This document shows, in pieces, positions 10,407 through 19,428 of a stretch of DNA of 64,000 nucleotides. The DNA is from Devosia crocina. GTDB taxonomy: Bacteria > Pseudomonadota > Alphaproteobacteria > Rhizobiales > Devosiaceae. The stretch spans positions 186,001 through 250,000 of the forward strand of contig NZ_FPCK01000002.1 of NCBI RefSeq assembly GCF_900116545.1. Direction: 5' to 3'. Positions within the stretch are counted from its first letter, which is position 1. Every line of letters begins with the position of its first letter. A program made the translations under genes and the position numbers. The notes beneath the pieces are model-generated. The model was not told where the DNA came from, did no database searches, and saw only the letters and a program-made list of their open reading frames with translations.

Positions 10407-11792
10407 GTGTCCAGAACAACACCCCTTATCCTTGCGACGGCCCTGTTCATGGAAAACATGGACTCAACGGTCATCGCCACTTCGCTCGCTGCCATCGCGC
10501 AGGATATCGGCACCGATCCGATCTCGCTCAAGCTGGCGCTGACCGCCTATCTTGTGGCGCTCGCGATCTTTATTCCGATCTCAAGCTGGATGGCGGACCG
10601 GTTTGGAGCGAGGCGCGTGTTTCGCATCGCCATGCTCGTGTTCATGATCGGCTCGATCTGCTGCGCCTTTTCCGCCTCGCTGCAGCAATTTGTGGGCGCC
10701 CGCTTCATTCAGGGCATGGGCGGGGCGATGATGGGACCGGTGGCGCGGCTGGTGCTGGTGCGTGCGACGCCGCGCCATCAACTGGTCGACGCCATGGCCT
10801 GGCTCACCATCCCGGCCCTGATCGGGCCGATCGTCGGTCCACCCTTTGGCGGGTTCCTGACCACCTACTTCTCCTGGCACTGGATCTTCATCATCAACGT
10901 GCCGATCGGCATTCTGGGGATCGTGCTTGTCGGCTTCGCCCTGCCCAACGAGCACCGCAACCAGCCACGCAAGATCGACGGGCCCGGTTTCGTGCTCGCC
11001 GGGCTCGCCTTTGCCCTTTTCGCCTTCGGCTGCTCGGTTGTCAGCCTGCCCGCCCTGCCCCCGGTCTATGGCGCGCTGGCTGCCTTTGCCGGCATGATCA
11101 TCGGCGCCTTCTATGTGCGCCATGCGCTGCGGACCGAATTTCCACTGCTCGACCTGCGCCTGCTCAAGGTACGGACCTTCCGCGTGGCGATCGTTGCCGG
11201 CACCTTCTTCCGGCTTGGCCAGGGCGCCACGCCGTTTCTCTTTCCTCTGATGCTGCAGCTCGGCTTCGGCCTATCCCCTTTCGAAAGCGGCATGGTGACG
11301 TTTGTCGGGGCCATCGGCGCGCTGGCAGCCAAGTTCGTCGCCAATTGGATGTTTGCCCATTGGGGGTTCAAGCATCCGCTCGTGTGGTCGACGCTGATCT
11401 CCGCACTGGGCATATGGGCCATGGGCCTTTATGTCCCGGAAACGCCGATGCCGCTGATCCTTGCCATCCTGACCTTTACCGGCTTCTGGCAATCGACCTT
11501 CTGGACCGGCTCGAATGCCTTCACCTTTGCCGATATCGAAGACAAAGATGCGGGCCAGGCCAATGTGATCAGCCAGGTCTGGGGGCAGCTGATGTTTGCC
11601 ATGGGCGTGGCGCTTGGCGGGGGCACACTGGAACTGGTGCACCGGCTGCGGGGCGGCGGAGACCTGGCGCTCGTGGATTTCCACATCGCCTTCTATGTCG
11701 TGGGCGCTGTGGGGCTTGTGGCAACCGCGCTCTTTTTGACGCTACCCAGAAATGCCGGACATCAGTTGCTGGGCAAGCCGCGCGCGCACTGA
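10407..11792 (+). CDS. MFS exporter, DHA2 type, copy 2
   Basis: 461 residues from a GTG start. It aligns end to end with copy 1: FMENMDSTVIATSLAAIA, SLKLALTAYLVALAIFIPIS, SWMADRFGARR and WHWIFIINVPIG all correspond to matching positions. The two differ across the central and C-terminal halves enough to be an old rather than recent duplication. Each has all 14 helices, so a heteromer is not required, although paired half-size function cannot be excluded. It converges with rlmE. Confidence 0.88.
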   Translation: MSRTTPLILATALFMENMDSTVIATSLAAIAQDIGTDPISLKLALTAYLVALAIFIPISSWMADRFGARRVFRIAMLVFMIGSICCAFSASLQQFVGARFIQGMGGAMMGPVARLVLVRATPRHQLVDAMAWLTIPALIGPIVGPPFGGFLTTYFSWHWIFIINVPIGILGIVLVGFALPNEHRNQPRKIDGPGFVLAGLAFALFAFGCSVVSLPALPPVYGALAAFAGMIIGAFYVRHALRTEFPLLDLRLLKVRTFRVAIVAGTFFRLGQGATPFLFPLMLQLGFGLSPFESGMVTFVGAIGALAAKFVANWMFAHWGFKHPLVWSTLISALGIWAMGLYVPETPMPLILAILTFTGFWQSTFWTGSNAFTFADIEDKDAGQANVISQVWGQLMFAMGVALGGGTLELVHRLRGGGDLALVDFHIAFYVVGAVGLVATALFLTLPRNAGHQLLGKPRAH

Positions 11793-11823
11793 AGTTACGC
11801 GCGCGTGCCTGGGCTGCCCGAAG

Positions 11824-12561
11824 CTAGCCCTCGTCGTCGCCGCGCGGCGCGGCGTCCACCTCGCCCTTGAACCCTTTGGCCACAAGATAGGCCTCCGCCG
11901 AATCCTTGCGGCTTGCGGGGGGTTTGACGTGATAGGTGGAGCGGAAGTGGCGTTTGAGCATATGGAGCAATTCGTGCTCGGTTCCGCCCTGGAACACTTT
12001 GGCGACGAAGGAGCCATTGGGATTGAGCACCTGAATGGCGAAATCGGCCGCAATCTCGATCAGGTGAACGATACGCAGGTGATCCGTCGGCCGGTGACCC
12101 GTGGTGGGCCAGGCCATGTCGCTGATTACCACATCGGCCTTTTTTCCGCCCATGGCGGCAAACAACATGTCCGGCGCGTCCTCTTCAGTGAAATCCTTCT
12201 TGAGCAGGACAACACCGGCGATGGGGTCCATATCGAGATAGTCGATGCCCACGACGAGCGGGTTTTCCGCAGTCGAGCCCACGGCGCGCGCCGCCACCTG
12301 AGACCAGCCTCCGGGTGCCGCACCCAGATCGACCACACGCTGCCCCTTCTTGAACAGCTTATGCTTTTCGTCGATTTCCTTGATCTTGAACGCGGCCCGC
12401 GAGCGATAGCCCTCGGCCCGGGCGCGGGCCACATAGGGATCGTTGAGTTGGCGCTGCAGCCACTTGGTCGAAGACGTGGTGCGCCCCTTGGCCGTCTTGA
12501 GACGGATCTTGAGGTCTTTGTCGGACTTGCGGCCACCTGTGCCGAGAGCCTTATCCACCAT
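11824..12561 (-). CDS. rlmE: 23S rRNA (uridine-2'-O-) methyltransferase RlmE/FtsJ
   Basis: 245 residues. SAM motif [16 protein letters not shown] and the KDKE catalytic tetrad of FtsJ enzymes are visible: Lys in FKIKEID, Asp in VISDMAW, Lys in FVAKVFQGG and Glu in DSAEAYLV. RlmE methylates the 2'-OH of U2552 in 23S rRNA on 50S subunits. I chose ATG 12561 because GGAG lies 8 nt upstream; the longer frame to 12612 adds unconserved residues. The start overlaps the ppx stop by 11 bp, so the two are translationally linked. The C-terminal extension [13 protein letters not shown] is acidic and unconserved. Confidence 0.94.
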   Translation of the reverse strand: MVDKALGTGGRKSDKDLKIRLKTAKGRTTSSTKWLQRQLNDPYVARARAEGYRSRAAFKIKEIDEKHKLFKKGQRVVDLGAAPGGWSQVAARAVGSTAENPLVVGIDYLDMDPIAGVVLLKKDFTEEDAPDMLFAAMGGKKADVVISDMAWPTTGHRPTDHLRIVHLIEIAADFAIQVLNPNGSFVAKVFQGGTEHELLHMLKRHFRSTYHVKPPASRKDSAEAYLVAKGFKGEVDAAPRGDDEG

Positions 12562-13726
12562 GTGCCTGTCTCCACTTGGGGCGGCCGGGCCGCTTGTGAA
12601 CCTTGTCTGCATCCATCAACGAAATCAGGATGCCTTCGCGCAGGCCGCGATCGGCCACGCGCACGCGCTCAGTCGGCCATTCGCGACGGATCGCCTCGAA
12701 TATGGCGCAACCGGGCAGAACGAGATCGGCGCGATCGCGGCCGATGCAGGGATGCGCCACCCGGCGATCGAACGGCATGGCAAGCAGGACGCGCATGATG
12801 TCGTCCACTTCGAGGTTCTTGAGCCAGAGTCCGTCGACTTTTTGCCGCTCGTAGCGCTCGAGCCCCAGATGAAGCCCGGCCAGCGTCGTCACCGTACCCG
12901 AGGTGCCGATCAGATGCATGGGATGATCGGCAATCATCTGGCGCAGCTTTTCGCGGCCGCGAAACTGCTTGAGGTGCTCGGACACGAAGGCGACCATGGC
13001 CTCGAAGGTTTCGGGCGTCACATCGACACCGCCGAACCGCTCGGCAATCGAGACCACGCCTACCGGCAGAGACTGCCAGGAGCGGATCGAAGCGGACATG
13101 CGCCCCTGCGAACGCGGACGGCCGCCGCGAAAATCGAGCCAGGCTAGTTCCGAGGACCCCCCGCCGATATCGAACATCAAGGCACCCTGAGCCTGATCCT
13201 CGATCAGGTCGGCGCAGCCGGTCACGGCCAGCTCGGCTTCGGTACGCCGATCCACGATTTCGAGCTCGAGGCCGAGGTCGGCTTTGACGCGCGAAAGAAA
13301 CTCCGGTCCGTTTTCGGCGGCGCGGCAGGCTTCTGTGGCAATCAGGCGCATGCGGGTAGGCTGATGGTCCCGCAGCTTGTTGCGGCACTGCTTGAGCGCC
13401 TCCATGGTCCGGTCCATGGCGGCTTCGCCGAGGCGGCCGGTCACCGAGACCCCCTCGCCCAGCCGCACGATGCGGGTGAAGCCATCGAGAACGCGGAAGC
13501 CGTGATCGTGCGGGCGCGCAATCAGGAGACGGCAATTATTGGTCCCAAGATCAAGCGCGGCGTAGAGAGGTCCTCGCCCCCTTCGAGAGGCATGACCTGT
13601 CCGCTGCTCCGCAGGCGGGGACGCGGGTGCGCCTCCGGCAGCCTTGCGGACCGAGCCGGAAGGCGTGCGGAGTGCCGTGCCGGCGCGAGGCGCGGCCACG
13701 GCAGCGGACCGATTCGAATCGGTCAC
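12551..13726 (-). CDS. ppx: Ppx/GppA exopolyphosphatase family protein
   Basis: 391 residues from a GTG start with CAGGAG six nt upstream. Residues 1-50 are a low-complexity Ala/Arg/Pro extension. The actin-like ATPase fold begins at [16 protein letters not shown], and phosphate-2 ([12 protein letters not shown]) and later [12 protein letters not shown] loops follow. Family members hydrolyse polyphosphate or pppGpp. In alphaproteobacteria this gene is regularly paired with rlmE, as here. Ppx and GppA cannot be separated confidently by eye, so the symbol is provisional. Confidence 0.88.
   Translation of the reverse strand: MTDSNRSAAVAAPRAGTALRTPSGSVRKAAGGAPASPPAEQRTGHASRRGRGPLYAALDLGTNNCRLLIARPHDHGFRVLDGFTRIVRLGEGVSVTGRLGEAAMDRTMEALKQCRNKLRDHQPTRMRLIATEACRAAENGPEFLSRVKADLGLELEIVDRRTEAELAVTGCADLIEDQAQGALMFDIGGGSSELAWLDFRGGRPRSQGRMSASIRSWQSLPVGVVSIAERFGGVDVTPETFEAMVAFVSEHLKQFRGREKLRQMIADHPMHLIGTSGTVTTLAGLHLGLERYERQKVDGLWLKNLEVDDIMRVLLAMPFDRRVAHPCIGRDRADLVLPGCAIFEAIRREWPTERVRVADRGLREGILISLMDADKVHKRPGRPKWRQAHGG
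13707..13724. promoter_or_regulatory. 18-bp perfect palindrome at the ppx start codon
   Basis: GACCGATTCGAATCGGTC is perfectly self-complementary and covers the first six codons of the ppx frame, including the G of its GTG start. In RNA it could fold as a 7-bp stem with a UCGA loop that occludes initiation. It could equally be a DNA site or chance; roughly one such palindrome per several windows this size is expected at random. Confidence 0.35.
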
Positions 13727-13962
13727 TTTTTACTCCTGTTCGCCGCGCGGTCGCAGGCCGGTTCACGGCGCGCCCGAAGCACGGCTCTGGTGTTGCATTG
13801 TCGAAAAAGAGGGTAGTGCAGGAAAGCCCGGAGCGCAATGCACAGCTTGGTTGAGTAAAGTCGCACGCTAGGTGCTTGCAATCAGCTTCGTCTTTGTCTA
13901 ATGAGACCCCGCGCCGCCAGTGAAGCCCCGCTCCACCGCGGCGCCCCGCCAGCAGGCGATGC

Positions 13963-14036
13963 TGGGGAATAGTTCAATGGTAGAACAGCGGACTCTGACT
14001 CCGTCGATCTTGGTTCGAATCCAGGTTCCCCAGCCA
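13963..14036 (+). tRNA. tRNA-Gln (anticodon CTG)
   Basis: A full cloverleaf can be drawn. The acceptor stem TGGGGAA pairs with TTCCCCA. The D-arm contains AGTTCAATGGTAGAAC. The anticodon stem GCGGA/TCCGT flanks the loop CTCTGAC with CTG at 13995-13997. The T-arm contains GGTTCGAATCC. The discriminator is G and CCA is encoded at 14034-14036. It decodes CAG. No integrase or duplicated 3' end lies nearby to indicate an attachment site. Confidence 0.96.
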
Positions 14037-14214
14037 ATTCTTCCTTCCCGACTGCGACAGCTTGGGTTCGAGGCCATTTTACCCTGGCATGCGCTGGCGT
14101 AACGATCTGTTGCGTTTTTGCTTGGCTCGCCCTGCGTTCGAGGCAGCGAGCTTGCTGGTCAGGTGGCGGACAGTCTAAGCGTTGAAAGGGATGGGGCAGC
14201 GATAGCCTCGCGGC

Positions 14215-15306
14215 TTACTTCCGGCGGGGTGGGTGCAGGCCTTCACCCGCGGAAACCCGGCGACCCTGGCGCTTGAGTTTGACCGCTTCGGCAAGGGTTG
14301 CAGCGACGTTGCGGACTTCGCCCTGCATCGCCAGATCTTTGTCGAGCGCTTCGTGGCTTGTGGCATAGGGTTCCCAATAGCCGATATAGCGATCGAGCTC
14401 CGCCTTGTTACCGGCTGCTTCAAGGCCCATGAAGGCGAGCCAATCGCTGACCGACCGGCGCACATTTTCTGCGCCTTCCACATCGCCATGCGCCACGACG
14501 CCAAAAAGCCTGCCGGACAGGTGCTGAGGATAATCCCAGCCGTCAAGTTCCACCTTCTTGGCCAGCGCCGCGTCCTTGCCTTGCGTCGAGGTCGGATCCG
14601 GATTGCCGCCATCGGCACAGACGAGGCGGTCCATCATGGCCTTGAACGGCGCGCTGACCTGATACCAATGCACGGGGGTGATCACCATGACCCCATCTGC
14701 ATCGACCCATTTGGGATAGATCTCGTTCATCCAGTCCTGCGACTGGCCCAGCGAATAGTTGGGATAGCAGGAACATGGCCAGTGGCAGAGTGCGGCTGCG
14801 GTGGAAAAGCACGCCTTGCACGGATGGATCTGCCGTCCATATTCGGATGTGGTCCGCGACAGGTCGAGGATTTCGACCTCCACTCCTGCGCCCTCGAATA
14901 CCTCGCGTGACATATCCGCCAGGCGCCAGCTCTTGGAGCTTTCGCCGGGGCATGTGTGTTCCGAGCGGGGAGACGCATTGACGATCAGCACCCGCGGCGC
15001 GCGGCCCCTTTCCCGGTACCGGTCCTGCGCCGCATCGATCGCTGCCTTTGCCGCTAGCCAATCGAGGCTGATATCGTAGTCGGGATCGTCAAAGCCTTGC
15101 CCGGCCTTTGTCGTATTCGGTGCCTTGCGCGAGTTGTCATAGGCGTCCCACGCCGCATCGGCCGCGCGCGACAACTCGGCACGCATGCTGTCAAAGGCAG
15201 GGTCGATAAACTGGCTCAGAAACCGTTCGGTAAAAGCAGCCCGGTCCAGTTTGACCGGCGGCATTTGTTTGCGTGGAGCAGGAACGTCGAGCGGGAGGGG
15301 GGCCAT
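14215..15306 (-). CDS. Flavodoxin-fold NAD(P)H oxidoreductase with Cys cluster
   Basis: 363 residues. Residues 1-102 are a helical N-terminal extension. The flavodoxin-like/FMN-reductase core starts at PRVLIVNASPRSEHTC, a phosphate-binding loop, and continues through VMVITPVHWYQVSAPFKAMM, the typical second FMN loop. Between them lies a cysteine group, C163, C166, C174, C178 and C180, which could hold an Fe-S cluster as in iron-sulfur flavoproteins, though the spacing is not the canonical one. AGAGGAG lies 7 nt before the ATG. The gene is divergent from the betaine-type ABC operon. The substrate is unknown. Confidence 0.75.
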   Translation of the reverse strand: MAPLPLDVPAPRKQMPPVKLDRAAFTERFLSQFIDPAFDSMRAELSRAADAAWDAYDNSRKAPNTTKAGQGFDDPDYDISLDWLAAKAAIDAAQDRYRERGRAPRVLIVNASPRSEHTCPGESSKSWRLADMSREVFEGAGVEVEILDLSRTTSEYGRQIHPCKACFSTAAALCHWPCSCYPNYSLGQSQDWMNEIYPKWVDADGVMVITPVHWYQVSAPFKAMMDRLVCADGGNPDPTSTQGKDAALAKKVELDGWDYPQHLSGRLFGVVAHGDVEGAENVRRSVSDWLAFMGLEAAGNKAELDRYIGYWEPYATSHEALDKDLAMQGEVRNVAATLAEAVKLKRQGRRVSAGEGLHPPRRK

Positions 15307-15499
15307 CTGTGTCTCCTCTAGGCTGACACAGAACCGGGTGGCCCCGCCTCCCGTTCCACTAACCCGAGTTCACACTGGAGCGCGATGCCGTGATCGGCAA
15401 AAGAGCGCCCGGAGAATGGAACCAAAGATAGAGGGCTGCATTGAAGATTGATTGTCCCCGGGCCGGGCTGCCGGGGATGAGGCTCTCAAAGGAAATCCA

Positions 15500-16411
15500 A
15501 TGCGTCACGTCACATCCGTCCTCGGTGCGCTCGCTGCACTTGCTCTTCTGTCAGGCGCGGCGTCCGCGCAGGTCGTCGTCTCCTCCAAGATCGACACCGA
15601 AGGTGGCGTTCTGGGCAATATCATCAAGCAGGTGCTCGAGGACAACGACATCGCCGTGGAAGATCGCATCCAGCTCGGGGCAACCCCGATCATGCGCGAA
15701 GCCATCACCGCCGGGGAGATCGACATCTATCCCGAATATACCGGCAATGGCGCCTTTTTCTTCGAGGGGACCGATGCCTCCATCTGGAACGATGCTGCGG
15801 CCGCCTACGATGAAGTCGCAAGGCTTGATTTCGATGCCAATAAGATTGTCTGGCTAACCCCCTCCCCGGCCAATAATACCTGGGCGATCGCCCTGCGCGG
15901 CGATGTTGCAGAAGCCAATGGTCTCCAGACCTTCAGCCAGTTCGGCGAGTGGGTTGCCGGCGGCGGCGAGGTGAAGCTGGCCGCATCGGCCGAATTCGTC
16001 AATTCCGAAGCCGCCCTGCCCAAGTTCCAGGAAGTTTATGGCTTCACTCTTTCATCCGATCAGCTGGTGGTCCTGTCCGGCGGGGATACCGCGGCAACCA
16101 TCGCCGCTGCCGCCCAGCAAACCAATGGCGTCAATGCAGCCATGGTTTATGGCACCGATGGCGGCATCGCGCCCTCCGGCCTCGTCGTTCTCGAAGACGA
16201 TCAGGGTGTGCAGCCCGTTTACCAGCCCGCGCCGATCATTCGCGAGGAAGTGCTGAACGAATATCCGCAGATCGAGGAATTGCTGAAGCCGGTCTTTGAG
16301 GCGCTCACGCTTGAGGTCCTGCAGGATCTTAATGGCCGCGTGCAGATCGGCGGCGAGCCGGCGGCGGCTGTCGCGACCGATTTCCTCACCCAGAACGGCT
16401 TTTTGGGCTAA
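15500..16411 (+). CDS. osmF: Glycine betaine/choline-type ABC substrate-binding protein (OsmF/OpuCC-like)
   Basis: 303 residues. A signal peptide ends in SGAASAQ, cleaved about residue 23. The mature part has the OpuAC fold: VVVSSKIDTEGGVLGNIIKQ, then GEIDIYPEYTGNGAFFF, a motif of quaternary-amine binders, and NTWAIALR. An AAAGGA site supports ATG 15500 rather than the longer frame. Gene order and lengths (303, 395, 310 and 245 residues) match E. coli osmF(yehZ)-yehY-yehX-yehW, a low-affinity betaine system under general-stress control. The exact ligand here is inference. A strong hairpin follows the gene. Confidence 0.88.
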   Translation: MRHVTSVLGALAALALLSGAASAQVVVSSKIDTEGGVLGNIIKQVLEDNDIAVEDRIQLGATPIMREAITAGEIDIYPEYTGNGAFFFEGTDASIWNDAAAAYDEVARLDFDANKIVWLTPSPANNTWAIALRGDVAEANGLQTFSQFGEWVAGGGEVKLAASAEFVNSEAALPKFQEVYGFTLSSDQLVVLSGGDTAATIAAAAQQTNGVNAAMVYGTDGGIAPSGLVVLEDDQGVQPVYQPAPIIREEVLNEYPQIEELLKPVFEALTLEVLQDLNGRVQIGGEPAAAVATDFLTQNGFLG

Positions 16412-16434
16412 GCTCTATCGCCTAGCTAATGCCT

Positions 16435-16463
16435 GAGGGATCACGGCATGTCCGTGATCCCTC
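16435..16463 (+). terminator. Strong intercistronic hairpin after osmF
   Basis: GAGGGATCACGG and CCGTGATCCCTC form a perfect 12-bp stem with a 5-nt loop, 24 nt after the osmF stop. There is no T-run, so it is more likely a partial terminator or an RNA stabiliser. Either would give more binding protein than permease, as is common in ABC operons. Confidence 0.7.
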
Positions 16464-16482
16464 GCGCCGTCACGGGGCACGG

Positions 16483-17670
16483 ATGACCACTGCATATCTG
16501 ACTGACGCCCCCCGCAGCACCCGGCTCACGCTGGATCCGATGGGCATACTCGTGGCTTTGGTCGCGCTTGCAGGGCTCGTCCTGCCCTTTGCCATTTTCA
16601 AGGCCAATCGGATCGTACCCGGCGAAGGCGTGCTCTTTTGGGACGCCCTGCCCCTGCCCCCGGCTGCCATTGGCCTCGCCTGGATCGGGCTTGCCGCGGT
16701 TCTTGCCCTCCTCCGGATCCACCCCGTTATCAAGTTGGCTGCGAGCACGTCATCCTTTCTCGTGATGGCGCTTCTTATCGGCATGTCTTCGGCCCATCTG
16801 ACGCCGCCCGACAATGCCTATGCGCGCATCGGGGTCGGCGCCGGGTTCTGGCTTCTTGCCTTCGCCCTGATGCTGATGCTGACCGATGCGCTCGCCCGTC
16901 TGCGGCTAGGACCCAGCTGGCGCATCGGGCTTTTGGCGCTTGCCGCCGTGGTGCTCGGCGCCCTTCTCTGGAGCGGCGCCTGGGACGGGCTGTCCATCCT
17001 CAAGGAATATGGATCACGCGCCCCCGCCTTCTGGCAGGAAGCACGAACCCATGTCCTGCTCGCCTTCGGCTCGGTATTCCTGGCATGGGCTATCGGGGTG
17101 CCGCTCGGGATCGTCTGCTACAAGATCACCGGCCTTCGGGCGGGCGCGCTCAACCTCCTCAATGTAGTGCAAACCATCCCATCCATCGCGCTTTTCGGGG
17201 TTCTGATTGCCCCGCTCGCCTGGGTGGCCGCCAATGTGCCGGGCGCAAGCGCCATCGGTATATCCGGCATCGGCATTGCACCAGCCATGGTGGCCCTTGT
17301 CGCCTACGCGCTCCTGCCCATCGTTGCCAACACGCTGGTGGGGCTGACGGGGCTTCCCGAGGCAACTGTCGAGGCTGCCCGCGGCATGGGCATGACTTGG
17401 TGGCAGCGACTTATGAGGGTCGAACTGCCCCTCGCTTTCCCCGTAATCCTGACCGGCATCCGCATCGTCCTTGTGCAGAATATCGGGCTTGCAACCATCG
17501 CGGCACTCATCGGGGGCGGCGGCTTCGGCGTCTTCGTGTTCCAGGGCGTAGGACAGACGGCGATCGACCTGGTGCTGCTCGGCGCTGCGCCCACCGTTGC
17601 TCTGGCCTTTGCCGCCGCCGTGCTGCTCGACAGCCTCATCGAACTTAGCTCGCGAAGGGGCAAAGCATGA
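16483..17670 (+). CDS. yehY: ABC permease, betaine/choline type (YehY-like)
   Basis: 395 residues and about ten hydrophobic segments. The N-terminal half carries extra helices absent from the short partner permease YehW. The BPD_transp_1 domain with the coupling motif EAARGMGMTWWQRLMRVELP lies at about 300-320. ATG 16483 is preferred to the upstream in-frame start at 16429 because that extension would run through the hairpin. It overlaps the ATPase start by 4 bp. With the other three genes it forms a complete importer for a quaternary-amine-like solute. Confidence 0.87.
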   Translation: MTTAYLTDAPRSTRLTLDPMGILVALVALAGLVLPFAIFKANRIVPGEGVLFWDALPLPPAAIGLAWIGLAAVLALLRIHPVIKLAASTSSFLVMALLIGMSSAHLTPPDNAYARIGVGAGFWLLAFALMLMLTDALARLRLGPSWRIGLLALAAVVLGALLWSGAWDGLSILKEYGSRAPAFWQEARTHVLLAFGSVFLAWAIGVPLGIVCYKITGLRAGALNLLNVVQTIPSIALFGVLIAPLAWVAANVPGASAIGISGIGIAPAMVALVAYALLPIVANTLVGLTGLPEATVEAARGMGMTWWQRLMRVELPLAFPVILTGIRIVLVQNIGLATIAALIGGGGFGVFVFQGVGQTAIDLVLLGAAPTVALAFAAAVLLDSLIELSSRRGKA

Positions 17671-18599
17671 TCGAGATCGACAATATCGTGAAGAGCTTTC
17701 GCGATGCCCGGGCGGTCGATCAGGTCAGCATGGTCATCGAACCGCACACGATCTGCGCACTTGTGGGCACTTCGGGCTCGGGCAAGACCACCCTGTTGCG
17801 GATGATCAACCGCCTTGTGCAGCCCACGAGCGGGCAGATCCGGGTTGATGGCAAGGATGTGCTGAACGCACCGGCCTACGAATTACGGCGGCAAATGGGC
17901 TATGTTATCCAGGGGCATGGGCTTTTCCCACACTGGACCATTGCGCAGAATGTCGGCACCGTCCCAAGCCTGCTCGGCTGGAGCCGGGCGGACACAGACC
18001 GCCGCGTCGATGAATTACTGGAACTGTTCCAGCTCAATCCCGCCACTTACCGGCATCGCATGCCGCATCAGCTCTCTGGCGGGCAGCGCCAGCGCGTGGG
18101 CGTGGCGCGCGCCCTGGCTGCGAAGCCCAATATTCTCCTTATGGACGAGCCCTTCGGCGCCCTGGATCCCGTGACGCGAAAAAAGGCGCAGGAGGAGCTG
18201 CGCATCATTCAGCAAAAGTTCGGCACGACCATCGTGCTCGTCACCCACGACATGGAAGAAGCCATCGAACTGGGCGACCGGATTGCGGTGATGGACAAGG
18301 GGCATCTGTTGCAGCATGCCAAGCCTGCCGAGATCATCGCGGCGCCCGCAACCGAGTTCGTGCGCGAGCTGGTCGGCACGACCGATCGCGCCTTTCGCCT
18401 GCTTTCTCTGGCACCCGTCGGCGATCATCTGGAAGCGGGTACGGCCGAAGGCGAACCGCTCGATGCAAGCTGCACCCTGCGCACAGCCTATTCGGAACTG
18501 CTCTGGTCCGGCCGCCGCGCCGCTCCCGTAACGCGCGACGGGCAGGTGATCGGCATCGTCACACTTGAAGGCCTCGGCAGATTGGCAGCGCGTCCGTGA
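17667..18599 (+). CDS. yehX: ABC ATPase, betaine/choline type (YehX/OpuCA-like)
   Basis: 310 residues. Walker [14 protein letters not shown], signature [15 protein letters not shown], Walker [13 protein letters not shown] and the switch histidine in VTHDMEEA are complete. A C-terminal extension of about 70 residues resembles a CBS-like regulatory segment, as in OpuCA/ProV-class ATPases. ATG overlaps the upstream stop (ATGA) and the stop overlaps the next start (GTGA), so the four genes are translationally coupled. Confidence 0.92.
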   Translation: MIEIDNIVKSFRDARAVDQVSMVIEPHTICALVGTSGSGKTTLLRMINRLVQPTSGQIRVDGKDVLNAPAYELRRQMGYVIQGHGLFPHWTIAQNVGTVPSLLGWSRADTDRRVDELLELFQLNPATYRHRMPHQLSGGQRQRVGVARALAAKPNILLMDEPFGALDPVTRKKAQEELRIIQQKFGTTIVLVTHDMEEAIELGDRIAVMDKGHLLQHAKPAEIIAAPATEFVRELVGTTDRAFRLLSLAPVGDHLEAGTAEGEPLDASCTLRTAYSELLWSGRRAAPVTRDGQVIGIVTLEGLGRLAARP

Positions 18600-19333
18600 T
18601 CCGCACCGGAACAATGCTGCGGCTTCTGGCGCTTGCTCTGCTTGTGTGGCTGGTGCTGCAGCCGTCTGCCTTTGCTGCGTTTTTCGGTCTTTTCACGCGG
18701 CCGGGCCAGCCGGCCATCTATAATCAGGGGAGCCTACTATCGATCACGCTCAGCCACCTGCTGATCGTCCTCGTCGCGATCGCCGCCTCGGCGTTCTTGG
18801 CGGTAAGCCTTGCCATCCTCGTAACCCGGCGCTTCGGCACCGACTTCCTGCCGGTTTCGCGCGCCGTGGCCAATATCGGCCAGACCTTTCCCCCTGTCGC
18901 GGTGCTGGCGCTCTGCGTGCCACTTTTTGGCTTCGGCACCACTCCGACACTGGTGGCGCTGTTTCTCTACGGTCTCCTGCCCATCTTCGAAAACACACTT
19001 GCCGGATTGTCGAGCGTGCCGCCCACCGTCACAGAAGCGGCCAAGGGCATGGGGATGACGCCGCTGCAAAGGCTGATGCATGTGGAACTGCCCCTCTCCC
19101 TGCCGCTTATTCTTGCCGGGCTGCGCCTTTCCACCACCATTGCCCTATCCACCGCAACGATCGGTTCAACCGTAGCAGCGCGCACCCTGGGTGAGGTCAT
19201 CATCGCCGGTCTCCAGGCCGGCAACACCGCCTTTGTGGTTCAGGGCGGCTTGATAGTGGGCTTGATGGCGCTGCTGATCCACGATGGTTTTGTGGCGCTC
19301 GAGCGCTGGCAGCAGGCGCGCATCGGCCGCTGA
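18596..19333 (+). CDS. yehW: ABC permease, betaine/choline type (YehW-like)
   Basis: 245 residues from a GTG overlapping the yehX stop. Six or so helices with the coupling motif TEAAKGMGMTPLQRLMHVEL. It is the short permease partner of YehY; the operon thus encodes a binding protein, two different permeases and one ATPase. The spacer after it carries no obvious terminator before the kinase gene begins 95 bp later. Confidence 0.9.
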   Translation: MIRTGTMLRLLALALLVWLVLQPSAFAAFFGLFTRPGQPAIYNQGSLLSITLSHLLIVLVAIAASAFLAVSLAILVTRRFGTDFLPVSRAVANIGQTFPPVAVLALCVPLFGFGTTPTLVALFLYGLLPIFENTLAGLSSVPPTVTEAAKGMGMTPLQRLMHVELPLSLPLILAGLRLSTTIALSTATIGSTVAARTLGEVIIAGLQAGNTAFVVQGGLIVGLMALLIHDGFVALERWQQARIGR

Positions 19334-19428
19334 GCGCCCCTCCTGTTTCAGTGGGCAAATGCCGGGCTTGCTGGTCAGCCTCGCCGATATTGCCTAACCT
19401 GGTGCACGTCGCCTAGGGGAGCAGGTTC

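Noticed and set aside
13963..14214. tRNA-Gln 3' end as an integration site
   Set aside because: No integrase, no duplicated tRNA end, and the neighbouring genes show no foreign character.
14149..19379. 13-mer GCTTGCTGGTCAG near 14153 and 19369 as a direct repeat flanking the ABC operon
   Set aside because: Too short, no flanking similarity, and no integrase or target-site signature.
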